DNA of 36,650 nt from a bacterium (GCA_030685015.1 JAUXWS010000033.1:1-36650), one strand, 5' to 3'. Numbered from the stretch's first letter, positions 26,388 to 34,891 are shown. Notes: a model not told the origin generated them from the letters alone. Numbers and translations: made by a program.

Positions 26388-27761
26388 ATGCCCTACATCA
26401 GCAATACGGACGCCGATCGCCGGTCCATGCTGTCGGCCATCGGCGTGGAGCGCTTCGAGGATCTCCTCGAGAGCGTCCCCGCAGACCTGCGCCTGCGCCA
26501 ACCGCTGGATCTGCCCGCCCCGCTGTCGGAGGCGGCGCTTGTCCGCGCCGTGGGCGACCTGGCCGCCGCCAACCGGCCGGTGCCGCCCCAGGACTGCTAC
26601 CTGGGCGGGGGCGCCTACGTGACCCACCTGCCCGAGGCGGTCCGCAGCCTGGCCCTGCGCAGCGAGTTCATCACCGCCTACACGCCCTACCAGGCCGAGG
26701 TCAGCCAGGGCACGCTGCAGACCATCTTTGAATTCCAAACGATGATCAGCGAACTGGCCGGTCTGGACCTGGCCAACGCCTCCCTCTACGATGGCGCCAC
26801 GGCGCTGGTGGAAGCCGTGCGCATGGCCCTGGCCGTCGCCCGGGAGAAGGACAAGGGCCGGCGCCGCGTGCTGGTGACGCCCCATCTGCTGCCCCGCTGG
26901 CGGGAGGTGCTGGCCACCTACTTCCATCCGCTGCGCGGGCAGGTGACCCTTGACTTCCTCCCGGTGGAGGGCACGCGGCTGGCGCCCGACCGGCTGCGCG
27001 GCTGCCTGGGGGACGACGTGGCGGCGCTGGTGGTGCAGAGCCCCAACGCCCTGGGCTTGGTGGAGGACGTGGCGCCCCTGGCCGCCGCGGCCCATGAAGC
27101 GGGTGCGCTGCTCATCCAGGCCTTTGATCCCATCGCCGTGGCCCTCTTCCAGTGTCCGGGCGAGGCGGGCGCCGACATCGCGGTGGCGGAGGGGCAGTCC
27201 ATCGCCCAGCCCCTGCAGTTCGGCGGCCCCTACCTGGGCCTCTTCGCCGCCCGGGGCGACCTGGTCAAGCAGATGCCCGGCCGCCTCATCGGCGAGACGG
27301 TGGACACGGAGGGCACGCGCGGCTTCGTGCTGGCCTTCCAGACCCGCGAGCAGCACATCCGGCGGGAGAAAGCCACCAGCAACATCTGCACGAACCAGGC
27401 CCTGGTGGCCACCTTCGCCACCATCAACCTGGCGCTGCTGGGGCCGGTCGGCCTGCGCGAAAAGGCCCAGGCCCTCTACACGCGGGCCTCCTGGCTGGCT
27501 GGGCAGGCGGCCCGCCTGCCCGGCGTCCAGGTGCTGGGGGAGGGCGAGCGCTTCCGCGAGGTGGCCCTCAGCGTGCCCGGGCGGGACGCCGTGCTGGCCC
27601 GCCTGGCGGCCGAGGGGCTGCTGGGCGGCCTGCCGTTGCCGCCCGAGCTGGCCAGGGAGGGCCTGCTCGTGGCGGTCAATGAGTGGCAGGAGGAGGCGGA
27701 TCTGCGCCGCTGGCTGGACGCCATGGCGCGGGCCCTCAAGGGGGAGCTGTCCCATGACTGA
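26388..27761 (+). CDS. gcvPA: Glycine dehydrogenase (decarboxylating) subunit 1
   Basis: N-terminal half of the split P protein, which decarboxylates glycine and hands the aminomethyl group to lipoyl-GcvH. 457 residues, typical for GcvPA. It opens PYISNTDADRRSMLSAIGV, a GcvPA hallmark, and carries YTPYQAEVSQGTLQ, SLYDGATAL and REQHIRREKATSNICTNQAL. The ATG 26388 start has GGAGG four bases upstream; the frame is open upstream to 26154, but that part lies in the repeat element. Its last codons (CATGACTGA) overlap an internal ATG that opens a short duplicated frame before gcvPB. Confidence 0.95.
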   Translation: MPYISNTDADRRSMLSAIGVERFEDLLESVPADLRLRQPLDLPAPLSEAALVRAVGDLAAANRPVPPQDCYLGGGAYVTHLPEAVRSLALRSEFITAYTPYQAEVSQGTLQTIFEFQTMISELAGLDLANASLYDGATALVEAVRMALAVAREKDKGRRRVLVTPHLLPRWREVLATYFHPLRGQVTLDFLPVEGTRLAPDRLRGCLGDDVAALVVQSPNALGLVEDVAPLAAAAHEAGALLIQAFDPIAVALFQCPGEAGADIAVAEGQSIAQPLQFGGPYLGLFAARGDLVKQMPGRLIGETVDTEGTRGFVLAFQTREQHIRREKATSNICTNQALVATFATINLALLGPVGLREKAQALYTRASWLAGQAARLPGVQVLGEGERFREVALSVPGRDAVLARLAAEGLLGGLPLPPELAREGLLVAVNEWQEEADLRRWLDAMARALKGELSHD

Positions 27762-27858
27762 TCTCATCTTCGAGAAGTCGCGGCCCCGGCGCGCCGCAGG
27801 TGCCACAAGCCGCGACGAGGTCTCCCATGACTGATCTCATCTTCGAGAAGTCGCGGCC
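27750..27858 (+). repeat. Direct duplication of the gcvPA/gcvPB junction (73-bp period)
   Basis: Two identical 36-bp copies, 27750-27785 and 27823-27858, each starting TCCCATGACTGATCTCATCT. Each contains the stop-start overlap ATGACTGA and the first eleven codons of gcvPB. The offset is 73 bases, so the first copy is out of frame with gcvPB. The upstream seven bases also match partly. Confidence 0.95.
27754..27834 (+). CDS. 26-codon leader frame made by the gcv junction duplication
   Basis: ATG 27754 opens a 26-residue frame. Its first eleven residues copy the GcvPB N-terminus (MTDLIFEKSRP) and its last three (SHD) copy the GcvPA C-terminus. Its ATG overlaps the gcvPA stop (ATGACTGA), and its own stop at 27832-27834 overlaps the gcvPB ATG (27827) in the same way. 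It could be translated as a coupling relay between the two subunits, or be a relic with no role. No other family resemblance. Confidence 0.35.
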   Translation: MTDLIFEKSRPRRAAGATSRDEVSHD

Positions 27859-29296
27859 GGGCGCCGGATCCTTCACCGCCGCCACGGGGGGCGTCTCCTT
27901 CGGCGGACTGGCGCCGCGCCGACCGGCCGCCCTGGCCCGGACGCGGCCCCTGGCCCTGCCCGAACTGCCCGAGGGCGAGGTGGTGCGCCACTACCTGCAC
28001 CTGTCCACGCTCAACCATCATGTGGACAAGGACTTCTACCCCCTGGGCTCCTGCACGATGAAGTACAACCCCAAGGTCAACGACGCCCTGGCCCTGCTGC
28101 CCGGCTTCACCGGCCTGCATCCCGAGCAATCCTCGGCGGAGGCCGGGGGCGCTCTGCGCCTGCTCTGGGAGCTGGGCGAGGCGCTGAAGGAGATCAGCGG
28201 AATGGACGCCGTCACCCTGCAGCCGGTGGCGGGCGCCCATGGCGAGCTGACCGCCCTCTTCATGATCCGGGCCTGGCATGAGAAACAGGGGCGGGCCCGC
28301 CGCAAGGTGGTCATCCCCGACGCCGCCCACGGCACCAACCCCGCCTCCATCACCATGGCCGGCTACGAGGTGGTGCAGGTGAAAAGCGCGGCGGACGGCT
28401 GCATGGACCTCGCGGCGCTCAAGGCCGCCCTGGACGAGGACGTGGCCGCCTTCATGATCACCAACCCCAACACGGTGGGCATCTTCGAGCGCCACATCGT
28501 CGAGATCAATGCCATGGTTCATGAGGTGGGGGCGCTCTCCTACATGGACGGCGCCAACCTCAACGCCCTGCTCGGCATCGTCAAGGCCGGCGAGCTGGGC
28601 TTCGACGTGATGCACATCAACCTGCACAAGACCTTCAGCGTCCCCCATGGCGGCGGCGGCCCCGGGGCCGGTCCGCTCGTGGTCAAGGGCCGGCTTGCCC
28701 CCTTCCTGCCCAGCCCGCTGCCCGTGCTGGAGGAAGGTCGCGTGCGCTGGCGCAAGACGGGCCCCGACAGCATCGGCAAGGTGCACGCCTACTTCGGCAA
28801 TTTCGGGGCGCTGGTGCGGGCCCACGCCTACATCCGGCGCTTGGGGGCGCCTGGACTGAAGCGGGTGGCGGAGAACGCCATCATCAACGCCAACTACGTG
28901 CGGGCCGGCCTGCAGGACCTCTACCGCCTGGGCTTCCCTGGCATCCCCCTGCACGAGGTGGTGTTCAGCGCCGTCAACCAGAAGAAGCTGGGCTACAAGG
29001 CCAGCCACATCGCCAAGCGCCTGCTCGACTTCGGCATGCACGCCCCCACCACCTACTTCCCGCTCATCGTGCCGGAGGCCTTGATGGTGGAGCCCACCGA
29101 GACGGAGAGCCGCGCCACCCTGGACCGCTTCATCGCCGCCATGCGCCAGATCCACGCCGAGTGCGAGGCGAAGGATCCGCTGCTGGACAGCGCGCCCAAC
29201 CTGACGCCGGTGCGCAAGCTGGACGACGTGCGGGCGGTCAAACAGCCGCGCCTGCGCTGGCGCCCGGAGCCCGCGGGCCATGCTGACTCCGCCTGA
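27827..29296 (+). CDS. gcvPB: Glycine dehydrogenase (decarboxylating) subunit 2
   Basis: PLP-binding half of the split P protein, 489 residues. The PLP-linked Lys268 is in HINLHKTFSVPHGGGGPG. DKDFYPLGSCTMKYNPK, DAAHGTNPASITMAGY and ITNPNTVGIFE are all conserved. The start is the second of two duplicated start regions (ATG 27827), because only this frame continues into the enzyme. An in-frame ATG at 27800 lies inside the duplication and would add nine residues unlike any GcvPB. Its 3' end overlaps dinG by 17 bases in another frame. Confidence 0.95.
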   Translation: MTDLIFEKSRPGAGSFTAATGGVSFGGLAPRRPAALARTRPLALPELPEGEVVRHYLHLSTLNHHVDKDFYPLGSCTMKYNPKVNDALALLPGFTGLHPEQSSAEAGGALRLLWELGEALKEISGMDAVTLQPVAGAHGELTALFMIRAWHEKQGRARRKVVIPDAAHGTNPASITMAGYEVVQVKSAADGCMDLAALKAALDEDVAAFMITNPNTVGIFERHIVEINAMVHEVGALSYMDGANLNALLGIVKAGELGFDVMHINLHKTFSVPHGGGGPGAGPLVVKGRLAPFLPSPLPVLEEGRVRWRKTGPDSIGKVHAYFGNFGALVRAHAYIRRLGAPGLKRVAENAIINANYVRAGLQDLYRLGFPGIPLHEVVFSAVNQKKLGYKASHIAKRLLDFGMHAPTTYFPLIVPEALMVEPTETESRATLDRFIAAMRQIHAECEAKDPLLDSAPNLTPVRKLDDVRAVKQPRLRWRPEPAGHADSA

Positions 29297-32189
29297 GGCC
29301 CTGCTCCGCGCCCTGGACCTGGAGCGCTTTGTCGCCCTGGACCTGGAGACGACGGGGCTGGAGGAGAGCTGCGACATCATCGAGCTGGGCCTGGCCTGCT
29401 ATGAAGCGGGTCAGGTCCGTTCACGCATCTCCACCCTGGTCCGGCCCACGCAACCAGTCCCGCCGCGCATCCTGCAATTGACGGGCATCGATCCCCGCAA
29501 GCTCAAGAAGGCCCCCTCCCCCGCGGAGGCCCTGCCCGCCGCCTTGGAAGCCATCGGGAGCTCGCCCGTGGTCGCCCACAATCTGGCCTTCGACCAGGGT
29601 GTGCTCACCCGCGCCGCGGCCCGGGCCGGGATTGCCTGGCAGCCGGCCCGGCCCGGGCTGGACACGGTGCCCCTGGCCCGCGTCCTGCTGCCCACCATCG
29701 CCAGCCACCGGCTGGCCGACGTGGCGGCCCATCTCGCCATCCCGCTGGAGAAGGCCCATCGCGCCCTGGATGACGCCGAGGCGGCGGGGGGAATCCTTCT
29801 GCGCCTGATCGCCCTGGGCAGCGGGCTGGACTTGGCCCTGCTCCAGCGGCTTTGCCTGCTCGCCCACGGCAGCGGCGATCCCCAGGAGGCCCTCTTCCAT
29901 GGCCTGCGCGACTGGGTGCGGGCCCAGGGCGAGACGGGCGCCTGGCGCGCCAACCAGCCCCTGGGCCGCGAGCCGCACTATCGCGCGCCGGGCGGACCGG
30001 ACGCGGCGCCGCCCTTCCGGGCCGAGGAGTGGTTCGGACCGGAGGGTCGCCTGCAGGCCTCGGTGGAAGGCTTCCGGCACCGTCCGCAACAGGAGGAGAT
30101 GGCCCGCGCGGTGGGGGCGCTGCTGGCGGATCCCGCACCCGAGGAGGGTCCGCTCTGCCTGGTGGCCGAGGCGGCCACGGGCACGGGCAAGTCCTTCGCC
30201 TATCTGCTGCCCGCCCTGCTCACCGGCGCCGCCCGCCGGGAGGCGGGGGGCGGGCCGGTGGTCGTCTCCACCCACACGCGGCACCTGCAGGACCAGCTCT
30301 TCCACCAGGACATCCCGCGTCTGGGTCGGCTGCTGGAGAGGCCACTGGAGGCCGTATTGCTCAAGGGGCGGGGCAACTACCTGTGCGGCCACCGGCTGGA
30401 GCGCCTGCTGGACGAGGCCCAGGAGCGCGTGGGACCCGCCGACCGCCTCGCCCTCATGCCGCTGGTGACCTGGGCGGCGATCACGCGCAGCGGGGACGTG
30501 GAGGAGTGCACGGGCTTCCGCGCCGTCCATCTGGGCCGGCTGTGGAGCCAAGTGCGCAGCGAGGGGACGGCCTGCGCCAATCCCGCCTGCCGCGCCGCGG
30601 CCTCCCGCGCCGGCGAGCGGGCGGTCTGCTGGGGCGGCCGGGCGCGCCAGGCCGCCCAGGGCGCCCATCTCATCGTGGTGAACCACAGCCTGCTCCTCGC
30701 CGACCTGGGGGTGGACCACGGCGTGCTTGGCTCCTTCGAGACCCTCATCGTGGACGAGGCCCACCAGTTCGGCCGGGCGGCCGACCAGCACCTGCGCCGC
30801 AGCTTCTCCTTCCAGCACCTGGAAGGCCGCCTGCGCGGCCTCCATGATCCCCAGGGCCAGGGGCGGGGCCTGTTCCGCCAGACCCGCAACCGCTGGAACA
30901 CGCTCCTGCCGGAGGAGGCCTTGCGTGAAAAGGGCCAGCGCGCCCTCGAGGAGGCGGCCGCCGCCTGCGACGAGGCGCTCGCGGTCGTGGTCGCGGCCCG
31001 CGCCGCCCTGGCGGAGGTGCAGCGCGCGCGTCACGGCGAGAGCCTGCAGCGCAACCGCTACACCCACAAGGAGCGCCTGCGCGGCGCCAACAATCCCCTG
31101 CGGCTGCTGAGCGCCGACTGCAGGCGGCTTGAACCCGCCCTGGCCGCCCTGCTGCGCAGCCTGGCCACCCTCGCCACCATCCTTGAGGAGGCGCGCGAGG
31201 AGCAGATCCAGCCGCAGCTGGGCGAGCTGAAGGGAGTGGGCGAGGCCCTGGCCGGGGACGCCGAGTGCTTCGCCCTGATCCACGGCGAGGAGGATGACGA
31301 GGGCGAGGCGGTCCTGTGGGTGGAGATTCATCCCGTCACCCTGGAGAGCACCTTCCATCGCCTGCCCCTCGAGCCCGGCCGCCGCCTGGCCACCGAGCTG
31401 TGGGGTCCGCTCAAGCGGATCCTGCTCACCAGCGCCACCCTGACCGTGGCGGGGCGCTTCGACTGGCTGCTGGACCGCCTGGGCCTCTCCGCCCTGCCCG
31501 GCGCGCCGCGCTGCGTCGCCTTCGAGAGCCCCTTCCAGCTGCCGCGCCAGGCCCGCTTCCTGGTGCCGACCTGGCTGCCCGAAGCATCCGGCCGCGAGGC
31601 GGAGGCCTTCGCCCAGGCGCTGGCCGCCCTGGTGGCCGCGTGCAGCGAGCGGCACGGCCGGGGCACCCTGATCCTCTTCACCAGCTACGCCCTGCTCAGC
31701 CGCTGCCACCTGGCCCTGCTGCGCGAGCTGGACCAGAAGCGCTTCCCCCTCCTCGCCCAGGGCCTGGACGGTTCCCGCACCGAGCTCCTGGAGCGCTTCC
31801 GCGCCTCGGGCGGCTCCGTCCTGCTGGGGGTGGACTCCTTCTGGGAAGGGGTGGATCTGCCGGGCGAGGCCCTGCAGCTGCTGGTCATGACCAAGCTGCC
31901 CTTCGACGTGCCCGGCGAGCCGCTCATCGACGCCCGTTCCGAACGCATCCAGGCCCGCGGCGGCAACGCCTTTCGCGACCTGAGCGTGCCCGAGGCGGTG
32001 ATCCGCTTTCGCCAGGGCTTCGGCCGCCTCATCCGCCATGAGTCGGACAAGGGCGTTTTCCTCTTGCTGGATGCGCGGGTGGTGCGCAAGGAGTACGGCC
32101 AGACCTTCCTGGGCAGCCTGCCCCTCAAGCACCAGATGGTGCTGCGGGAGGAGGACCTGCACCGGGAGTTGCGGGCCTTCTTCGGATAA
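29280..32189 (+). CDS. dinG: DnaQ-like exonuclease fused to DinG/XPD-type helicase
   Basis: A 969-residue fusion. Residues 1-~180 form a DEDDh 3'-5' exonuclease: ALDLETTGL with Asp21 and Glu23 (ExoI), HNLAFDQGVL (ExoII), and HRALDDAEA (ExoIII). After a linker, a superfamily 2 helicase of the DinG/XPD group follows, with Walker A AATGTGKS near 298-305, the DEAH box (IVDEAHQF) near 492-495, TSATLT, and FWEGVDLPGEAL plus FRQGFGRLIRH motifs near the end. Cys369 (NYLC), Cys432, Cys437 and Cys450 match the Fe-S cysteine spacing (C...C-x4-C...C) of E. coli DinG. Start ATG 29280 lies 17 bases inside gcvPB; the binding site is weak (GGAG, 29266-29269). Confidence 0.93.
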   Translation: MLTPPEALLRALDLERFVALDLETTGLEESCDIIELGLACYEAGQVRSRISTLVRPTQPVPPRILQLTGIDPRKLKKAPSPAEALPAALEAIGSSPVVAHNLAFDQGVLTRAAARAGIAWQPARPGLDTVPLARVLLPTIASHRLADVAAHLAIPLEKAHRALDDAEAAGGILLRLIALGSGLDLALLQRLCLLAHGSGDPQEALFHGLRDWVRAQGETGAWRANQPLGREPHYRAPGGPDAAPPFRAEEWFGPEGRLQASVEGFRHRPQQEEMARAVGALLADPAPEEGPLCLVAEAATGTGKSFAYLLPALLTGAARREAGGGPVVVSTHTRHLQDQLFHQDIPRLGRLLERPLEAVLLKGRGNYLCGHRLERLLDEAQERVGPADRLALMPLVTWAAITRSGDVEECTGFRAVHLGRLWSQVRSEGTACANPACRAAASRAGERAVCWGGRARQAAQGAHLIVVNHSLLLADLGVDHGVLGSFETLIVDEAHQFGRAADQHLRRSFSFQHLEGRLRGLHDPQGQGRGLFRQTRNRWNTLLPEEALREKGQRALEEAAAACDEALAVVVAARAALAEVQRARHGESLQRNRYTHKERLRGANNPLRLLSADCRRLEPALAALLRSLATLATILEEAREEQIQPQLGELKGVGEALAGDAECFALIHGEEDDEGEAVLWVEIHPVTLESTFHRLPLEPGRRLATELWGPLKRILLTSATLTVAGRFDWLLDRLGLSALPGAPRCVAFESPFQLPRQARFLVPTWLPEASGREAEAFAQALAALVAACSERHGRGTLILFTSYALLSRCHLALLRELDQKRFPLLAQGLDGSRTELLERFRASGGSVLLGVDSFWEGVDLPGEALQLLVMTKLPFDVPGEPLIDARSERIQARGGNAFRDLSVPEAVIRFRQGFGRLIRHESDKGVFLLLDARVVRKEYGQTFLGSLPLKHQMVLREEDLHRELRAFFG

Positions 32190-32260
32190 GGCGGCATGCG
32201 GCGCCGGCGCCGCCTTGCGCCGTGGATTGCTGACGGAATCTGGACAGGGAGAGGCCGACA

Positions 32261-32662
32261 ATGAAAATCACGCGGGTGGACCACATCGGGATCGCCGTCC
32301 CCAGCCTGGACGAGGCCCAGCCCTTCTGGGAGGCCATGCTGGGCCTGCGCTTCCATGAGCGGGAAGTGGTGGCGGAGCAGAGAGTGACCGTGGCCGTGGG
32401 CGAGGCGGGGGAGACCCACATCGAGCTGCTGGAGCCGACCGATCCCGCCAGCCCCATCGCCCGTTTCCTGGAGAAGAACCGGCCGGGCATCCATCACATC
32501 GCCCTGCACGTGGACAACCTGGAGGAGGCCCTGGCGCGCCTGAAGGAGCAGGGTGCCCAGCTCATCGACGCCGAGCCCCGCTGTGGCGCGGGCGGCAAGC
32601 GCATCGCCTTCGTGGAGCGCTGGAGTGCCTCGGGCGTGCTGTTGGAGTTGTGCGAGGGCTGA
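32261..32662 (+). CDS. mce: Methylmalonyl-CoA epimerase
   Basis: Interconverts (R)- and (S)-methylmalonyl-CoA in propionate metabolism. 133 residues with a glyoxalase/VOC fold. Conserved segments: ITRVDHIGIAVPSLDEA with metal-ligand His8, ETHIELLEP, GIHHIALHVDNLEEAL, and the C-terminal GVLLELCEG. Near the end it reads IAFVERWSASGVLLEL, whereas the family usually has F.HPKS..GVL.EL; the usual HP occurs instead in two downstream copies of this 3' end (32663-32834). The start ATG 32261 follows GGGAGAGG. The mutase partner genes are not in the window. Confidence 0.93.
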   Translation: MKITRVDHIGIAVPSLDEAQPFWEAMLGLRFHEREVVAEQRVTVAVGEAGETHIELLEPTDPASPIARFLEKNRPGIHHIALHVDNLEEALARLKEQGAQLIDAEPRCGAGGKRIAFVERWSASGVLLELCEG

Positions 32663-32834
32663 GCGCGCGCTTGCCGGGCGGCAGGCGCATGGCCTTCGTG
32701 CACCCCAGGAGTGCCTCGGGCGTGCTGCTGGAGTTGTGCGAGGGCTGAGCGTGCGCTTGCCGGGCGGCAAGCGCATCGCGTTCGTGCACCCCGGGAGTGC
32801 CTCGGGCGTGCTGCTGGAGCTGCGCGAGGGCTGA
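32588..32834 (+). repeat. 86-bp tandem triplication of the mce 3' end
   Basis: Three direct copies with an exact 86-bp period end in stop codons at 32660-32662, 32746-32748 and 32832-32834. Copy 1 is the end of mce (alike from about 32589); copies 2 (32663-32748) and 3 (32749-32834) are intergenic. By hand count copies 2 and 3 differ at about 7 of 86 positions. In the mce frame copies 2 and 3 spell FVHPRSASGVLLELCEG and FVHPGSASGVLLELREG. Copy 3 also holds a 10-bp stem, TGCGCTTGCC/GGCAAGCGCA, around GGGC. Confidence 0.95.
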
Positions 32835-32847
32835 GGGGGACGCTTGT

Positions 32848-32901
32848 TATCCCAGCGAAAGCTGGGATCCTGTGGCTTGTCCCACGCGGGAGTCCACGCC
32901 A
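32848..32901. repeat. Partial copy of a dispersed intergenic palindrome
   Basis: ATCCCAGC-GAAA-GCTGGGAT (32849-32868) is an 8-bp stem with a GAAA loop. Read as protein the segment gives VIPAKAGI, the well-known signature of dispersed intergenic palindromes in many bacteria. A second imperfect stem (GTGGC...GCCAC) follows to about 32901. One copy here. Confidence 0.6.
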
Positions 32902-33012
32902 CGGACCTGCCGGCAGCTTGCGCCCCCGCGCCGCGCGGCGCTGGACGAAAGGTCCCACCCCACTGTACCTTTACTGCCCGGTGCCAAGACCTTTCTCCGA
33001 CGCAGGAGTCCC

Positions 33013-34863
33013 ATGTTCTCTCTCGACCCCGCCCAGTACCCGCCCGGCTGCGGAGTCTATCTCTTCCGCGACGCGGCCGGGACCGTGCTCTACGTGGGCA
33101 AGGCGGTCAATCTCCGCCAGCGCCTGCGCAGCTACGCGGCGGGCGGCGACGGGCGCGCCCAGATTCCCACCATGCTTCGGCGGGCCGCCACCCTGGAGGT
33201 GATCGTCACCGGCAGCGAGGTGGAGGCCCTCGTGCTGGAGAACAACCTGGTCAAGGAGCACCGTCCCCGCTACAACATCCTCCTGCGCGACGACAAGAGC
33301 TTCCCCTTCATCCGCGTCACCCGCGAACTCTACCCCCGCATCCTCCTCACGCGCCGGGTGGTGCGCGACGGCAGCCGCTACTTCGGGCCCTACACCGAGG
33401 TGCGCGCCCTGCGCGGCTTTCTCAAGAGCCTGCGCGAGCGGCTGCGCATCCGCCAGTGCGACCTGGCCATCAGCGAGGAGAGCATCGCCCAGCATCGCCA
33501 CAAGGTCTGTCTCGACTACCACCTGGGCACCTGTCTGGGTCCCTGCGAGGGACGGCAGACGCCGGCCGACTACGAGGCCGCCCTCGACCTGGCCCGCGGC
33601 CTGCTGCGGGGCCAGGGTCGCCAGTGGCGCCGCGAGGAGGAGGAGCGCATGCGCCAGGCCGCCGCCCGCCTCGACTACGAGGAGGCCGCCCGCCGGCGGG
33701 ATGCGATCCAGGCCCTCGAGCAGCTGATGCGCGGCCAGAAAGTGGAGGTGCAGGACGCGGGCGACGCCGATGTGATCGGCCTGGCCCGCGCCGACCACGA
33801 GGCGACGGTGGCCCTCCTGCGCCTGCGGGACGGACGGGTGTTGGGGCGCTTCCACAGCACCCTGGCCGGCACCCTGGGTCGCCCGCCGGGGGAGATCCTC
33901 GCCGCCTTCCTCTTCCAGTACTACAACCAGTGCGAGGAGCTGCCCCACGAGATCTGGCTGGGATCCGCCCCGGCCGACCAGCCGCTGCTTGAGACTTGGC
34001 TGGCCGGGCGTGCCGCGGCCCTGGCCGCCGAGGGAGTGGGGGCGGGGCGGAGGCCGCGCCTGCTTGTGCCGCAGCGCGGGGACCGGGCCGCCCTGCTGCG
34101 CATGGCCGTCCAGAACGCCGCCCAGGTGCTTGAAGAGCGGCAGCTGCGGCGCCTGGCCCGCGATCGGGTGCCCGCCTCCCTGGAGGCCCTCCGGCGCGAT
34201 CTGGGGCTGCCCGCCCTGCCCCGCCGCATCGAGGGCTTCGATATCAGCCATTTCGGCGGAGCAGCCACGGTGGCCAGCCTCGTCGTGTTCGTGGACGGCC
34301 GGCCCCGCAAGCAGGACTACCGCCATTTCCACGTGAAGTCGGTGGCAGGCGTGGATGATTTCGCGGCGATGGAGGAGGTGGTCGAGCGGCGCTACCGGCG
34401 CCTGACGGAAGCGGGCCACGCCCTGCCGGACCTGGTGTTGATCGACGGGGGCAAGGGCCAGCTGGGCCGGGCCCACGCCGCCCTGCGCAGGCTGGGCCTG
34501 GCCGGCCTGCCGGTCTGTGGTCTGGCCAAGCGCTTCGAGGAGGTCTTCCTGCCCGGCGAGTCCCTTCCCCGCAACATTCCGCGCGACTCCGCCGCCAATC
34601 GTCTCCTGCAACAGGTGCGGGACGAGGCGCACCGCTTCGCCCTGCGCTTCAACCGGGACCAGATGGCCCGCCTGGCCCTGCCCGATCCCCTCGCCGGCGT
34701 GCCCGGGATCGGCCCCGAACTCAGCTCGAGGCTGCTCCTGCGCTTCGGCGGCCTGCGCCGTCTGGCCCGGGCCACGCGCGAGGAGCTGCTGGAGGTCAAG
34801 GGCGTCGGCCCCGCCCTGGCCGATCGCCTGCGCCAGCACCTGCGTCCCTCCGCGGAACTCTGA
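33013..34863 (+). CDS. uvrC: UvrABC excinuclease subunit C
   Basis: Makes both incisions in nucleotide excision repair. 616 residues, family-typical. The GIY-YIG nuclease opens the protein (CGVYLFRDAAGTVLYVGKAVNLRQRL); cysteines in RQCDLAI and KVCLDYHLGTCLGPCEG match the Fe-S cluster site known in UvrC. A UVR helix follows (RMRQAAARLDYEEAARRRDAI), then the RNase H-like second nuclease (GFDISHFGG), and helix-hairpin-helix repeats at the end (GVPGIGPELSSRLL, EVKGVGPALADRL). The ATG 33013 start has CAGGAG (33003-33008) upstream; an ATG 72 codons earlier (32797) runs through the repeat region and is rejected. Confidence 0.96.
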   Translation: MFSLDPAQYPPGCGVYLFRDAAGTVLYVGKAVNLRQRLRSYAAGGDGRAQIPTMLRRAATLEVIVTGSEVEALVLENNLVKEHRPRYNILLRDDKSFPFIRVTRELYPRILLTRRVVRDGSRYFGPYTEVRALRGFLKSLRERLRIRQCDLAISEESIAQHRHKVCLDYHLGTCLGPCEGRQTPADYEAALDLARGLLRGQGRQWRREEEERMRQAAARLDYEEAARRRDAIQALEQLMRGQKVEVQDAGDADVIGLARADHEATVALLRLRDGRVLGRFHSTLAGTLGRPPGEILAAFLFQYYNQCEELPHEIWLGSAPADQPLLETWLAGRAAALAAEGVGAGRRPRLLVPQRGDRAALLRMAVQNAAQVLEERQLRRLARDRVPASLEALRRDLGLPALPRRIEGFDISHFGGAATVASLVVFVDGRPRKQDYRHFHVKSVAGVDDFAAMEEVVERRYRRLTEAGHALPDLVLIDGGKGQLGRAHAALRRLGLAGLPVCGLAKRFEEVFLPGESLPRNIPRDSAANRLLQQVRDEAHRFALRFNRDQMARLALPDPLAGVPGIGPELSSRLLLRFGGLRRLARATREELLEVKGVGPALADRLRQHLRPSAEL

Positions 34864-34891
34864 CGGACTCCCCCCTCGCACAGGGCGCCCC

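Noticed and set aside
32588-32834. CRISPR-like array at the triple repeat
   Set aside because: Units are 86 bp, directly adjoining with no spacers, and are coding-derived copies of the mce 3' end.
32797-33012. A 72-codon N-terminal extension of UvrC
   Set aside because: It would translate through repeat copy 3 and the palindrome; ATG 33013 has a good ribosome-binding site and gives the conserved UvrC opening.
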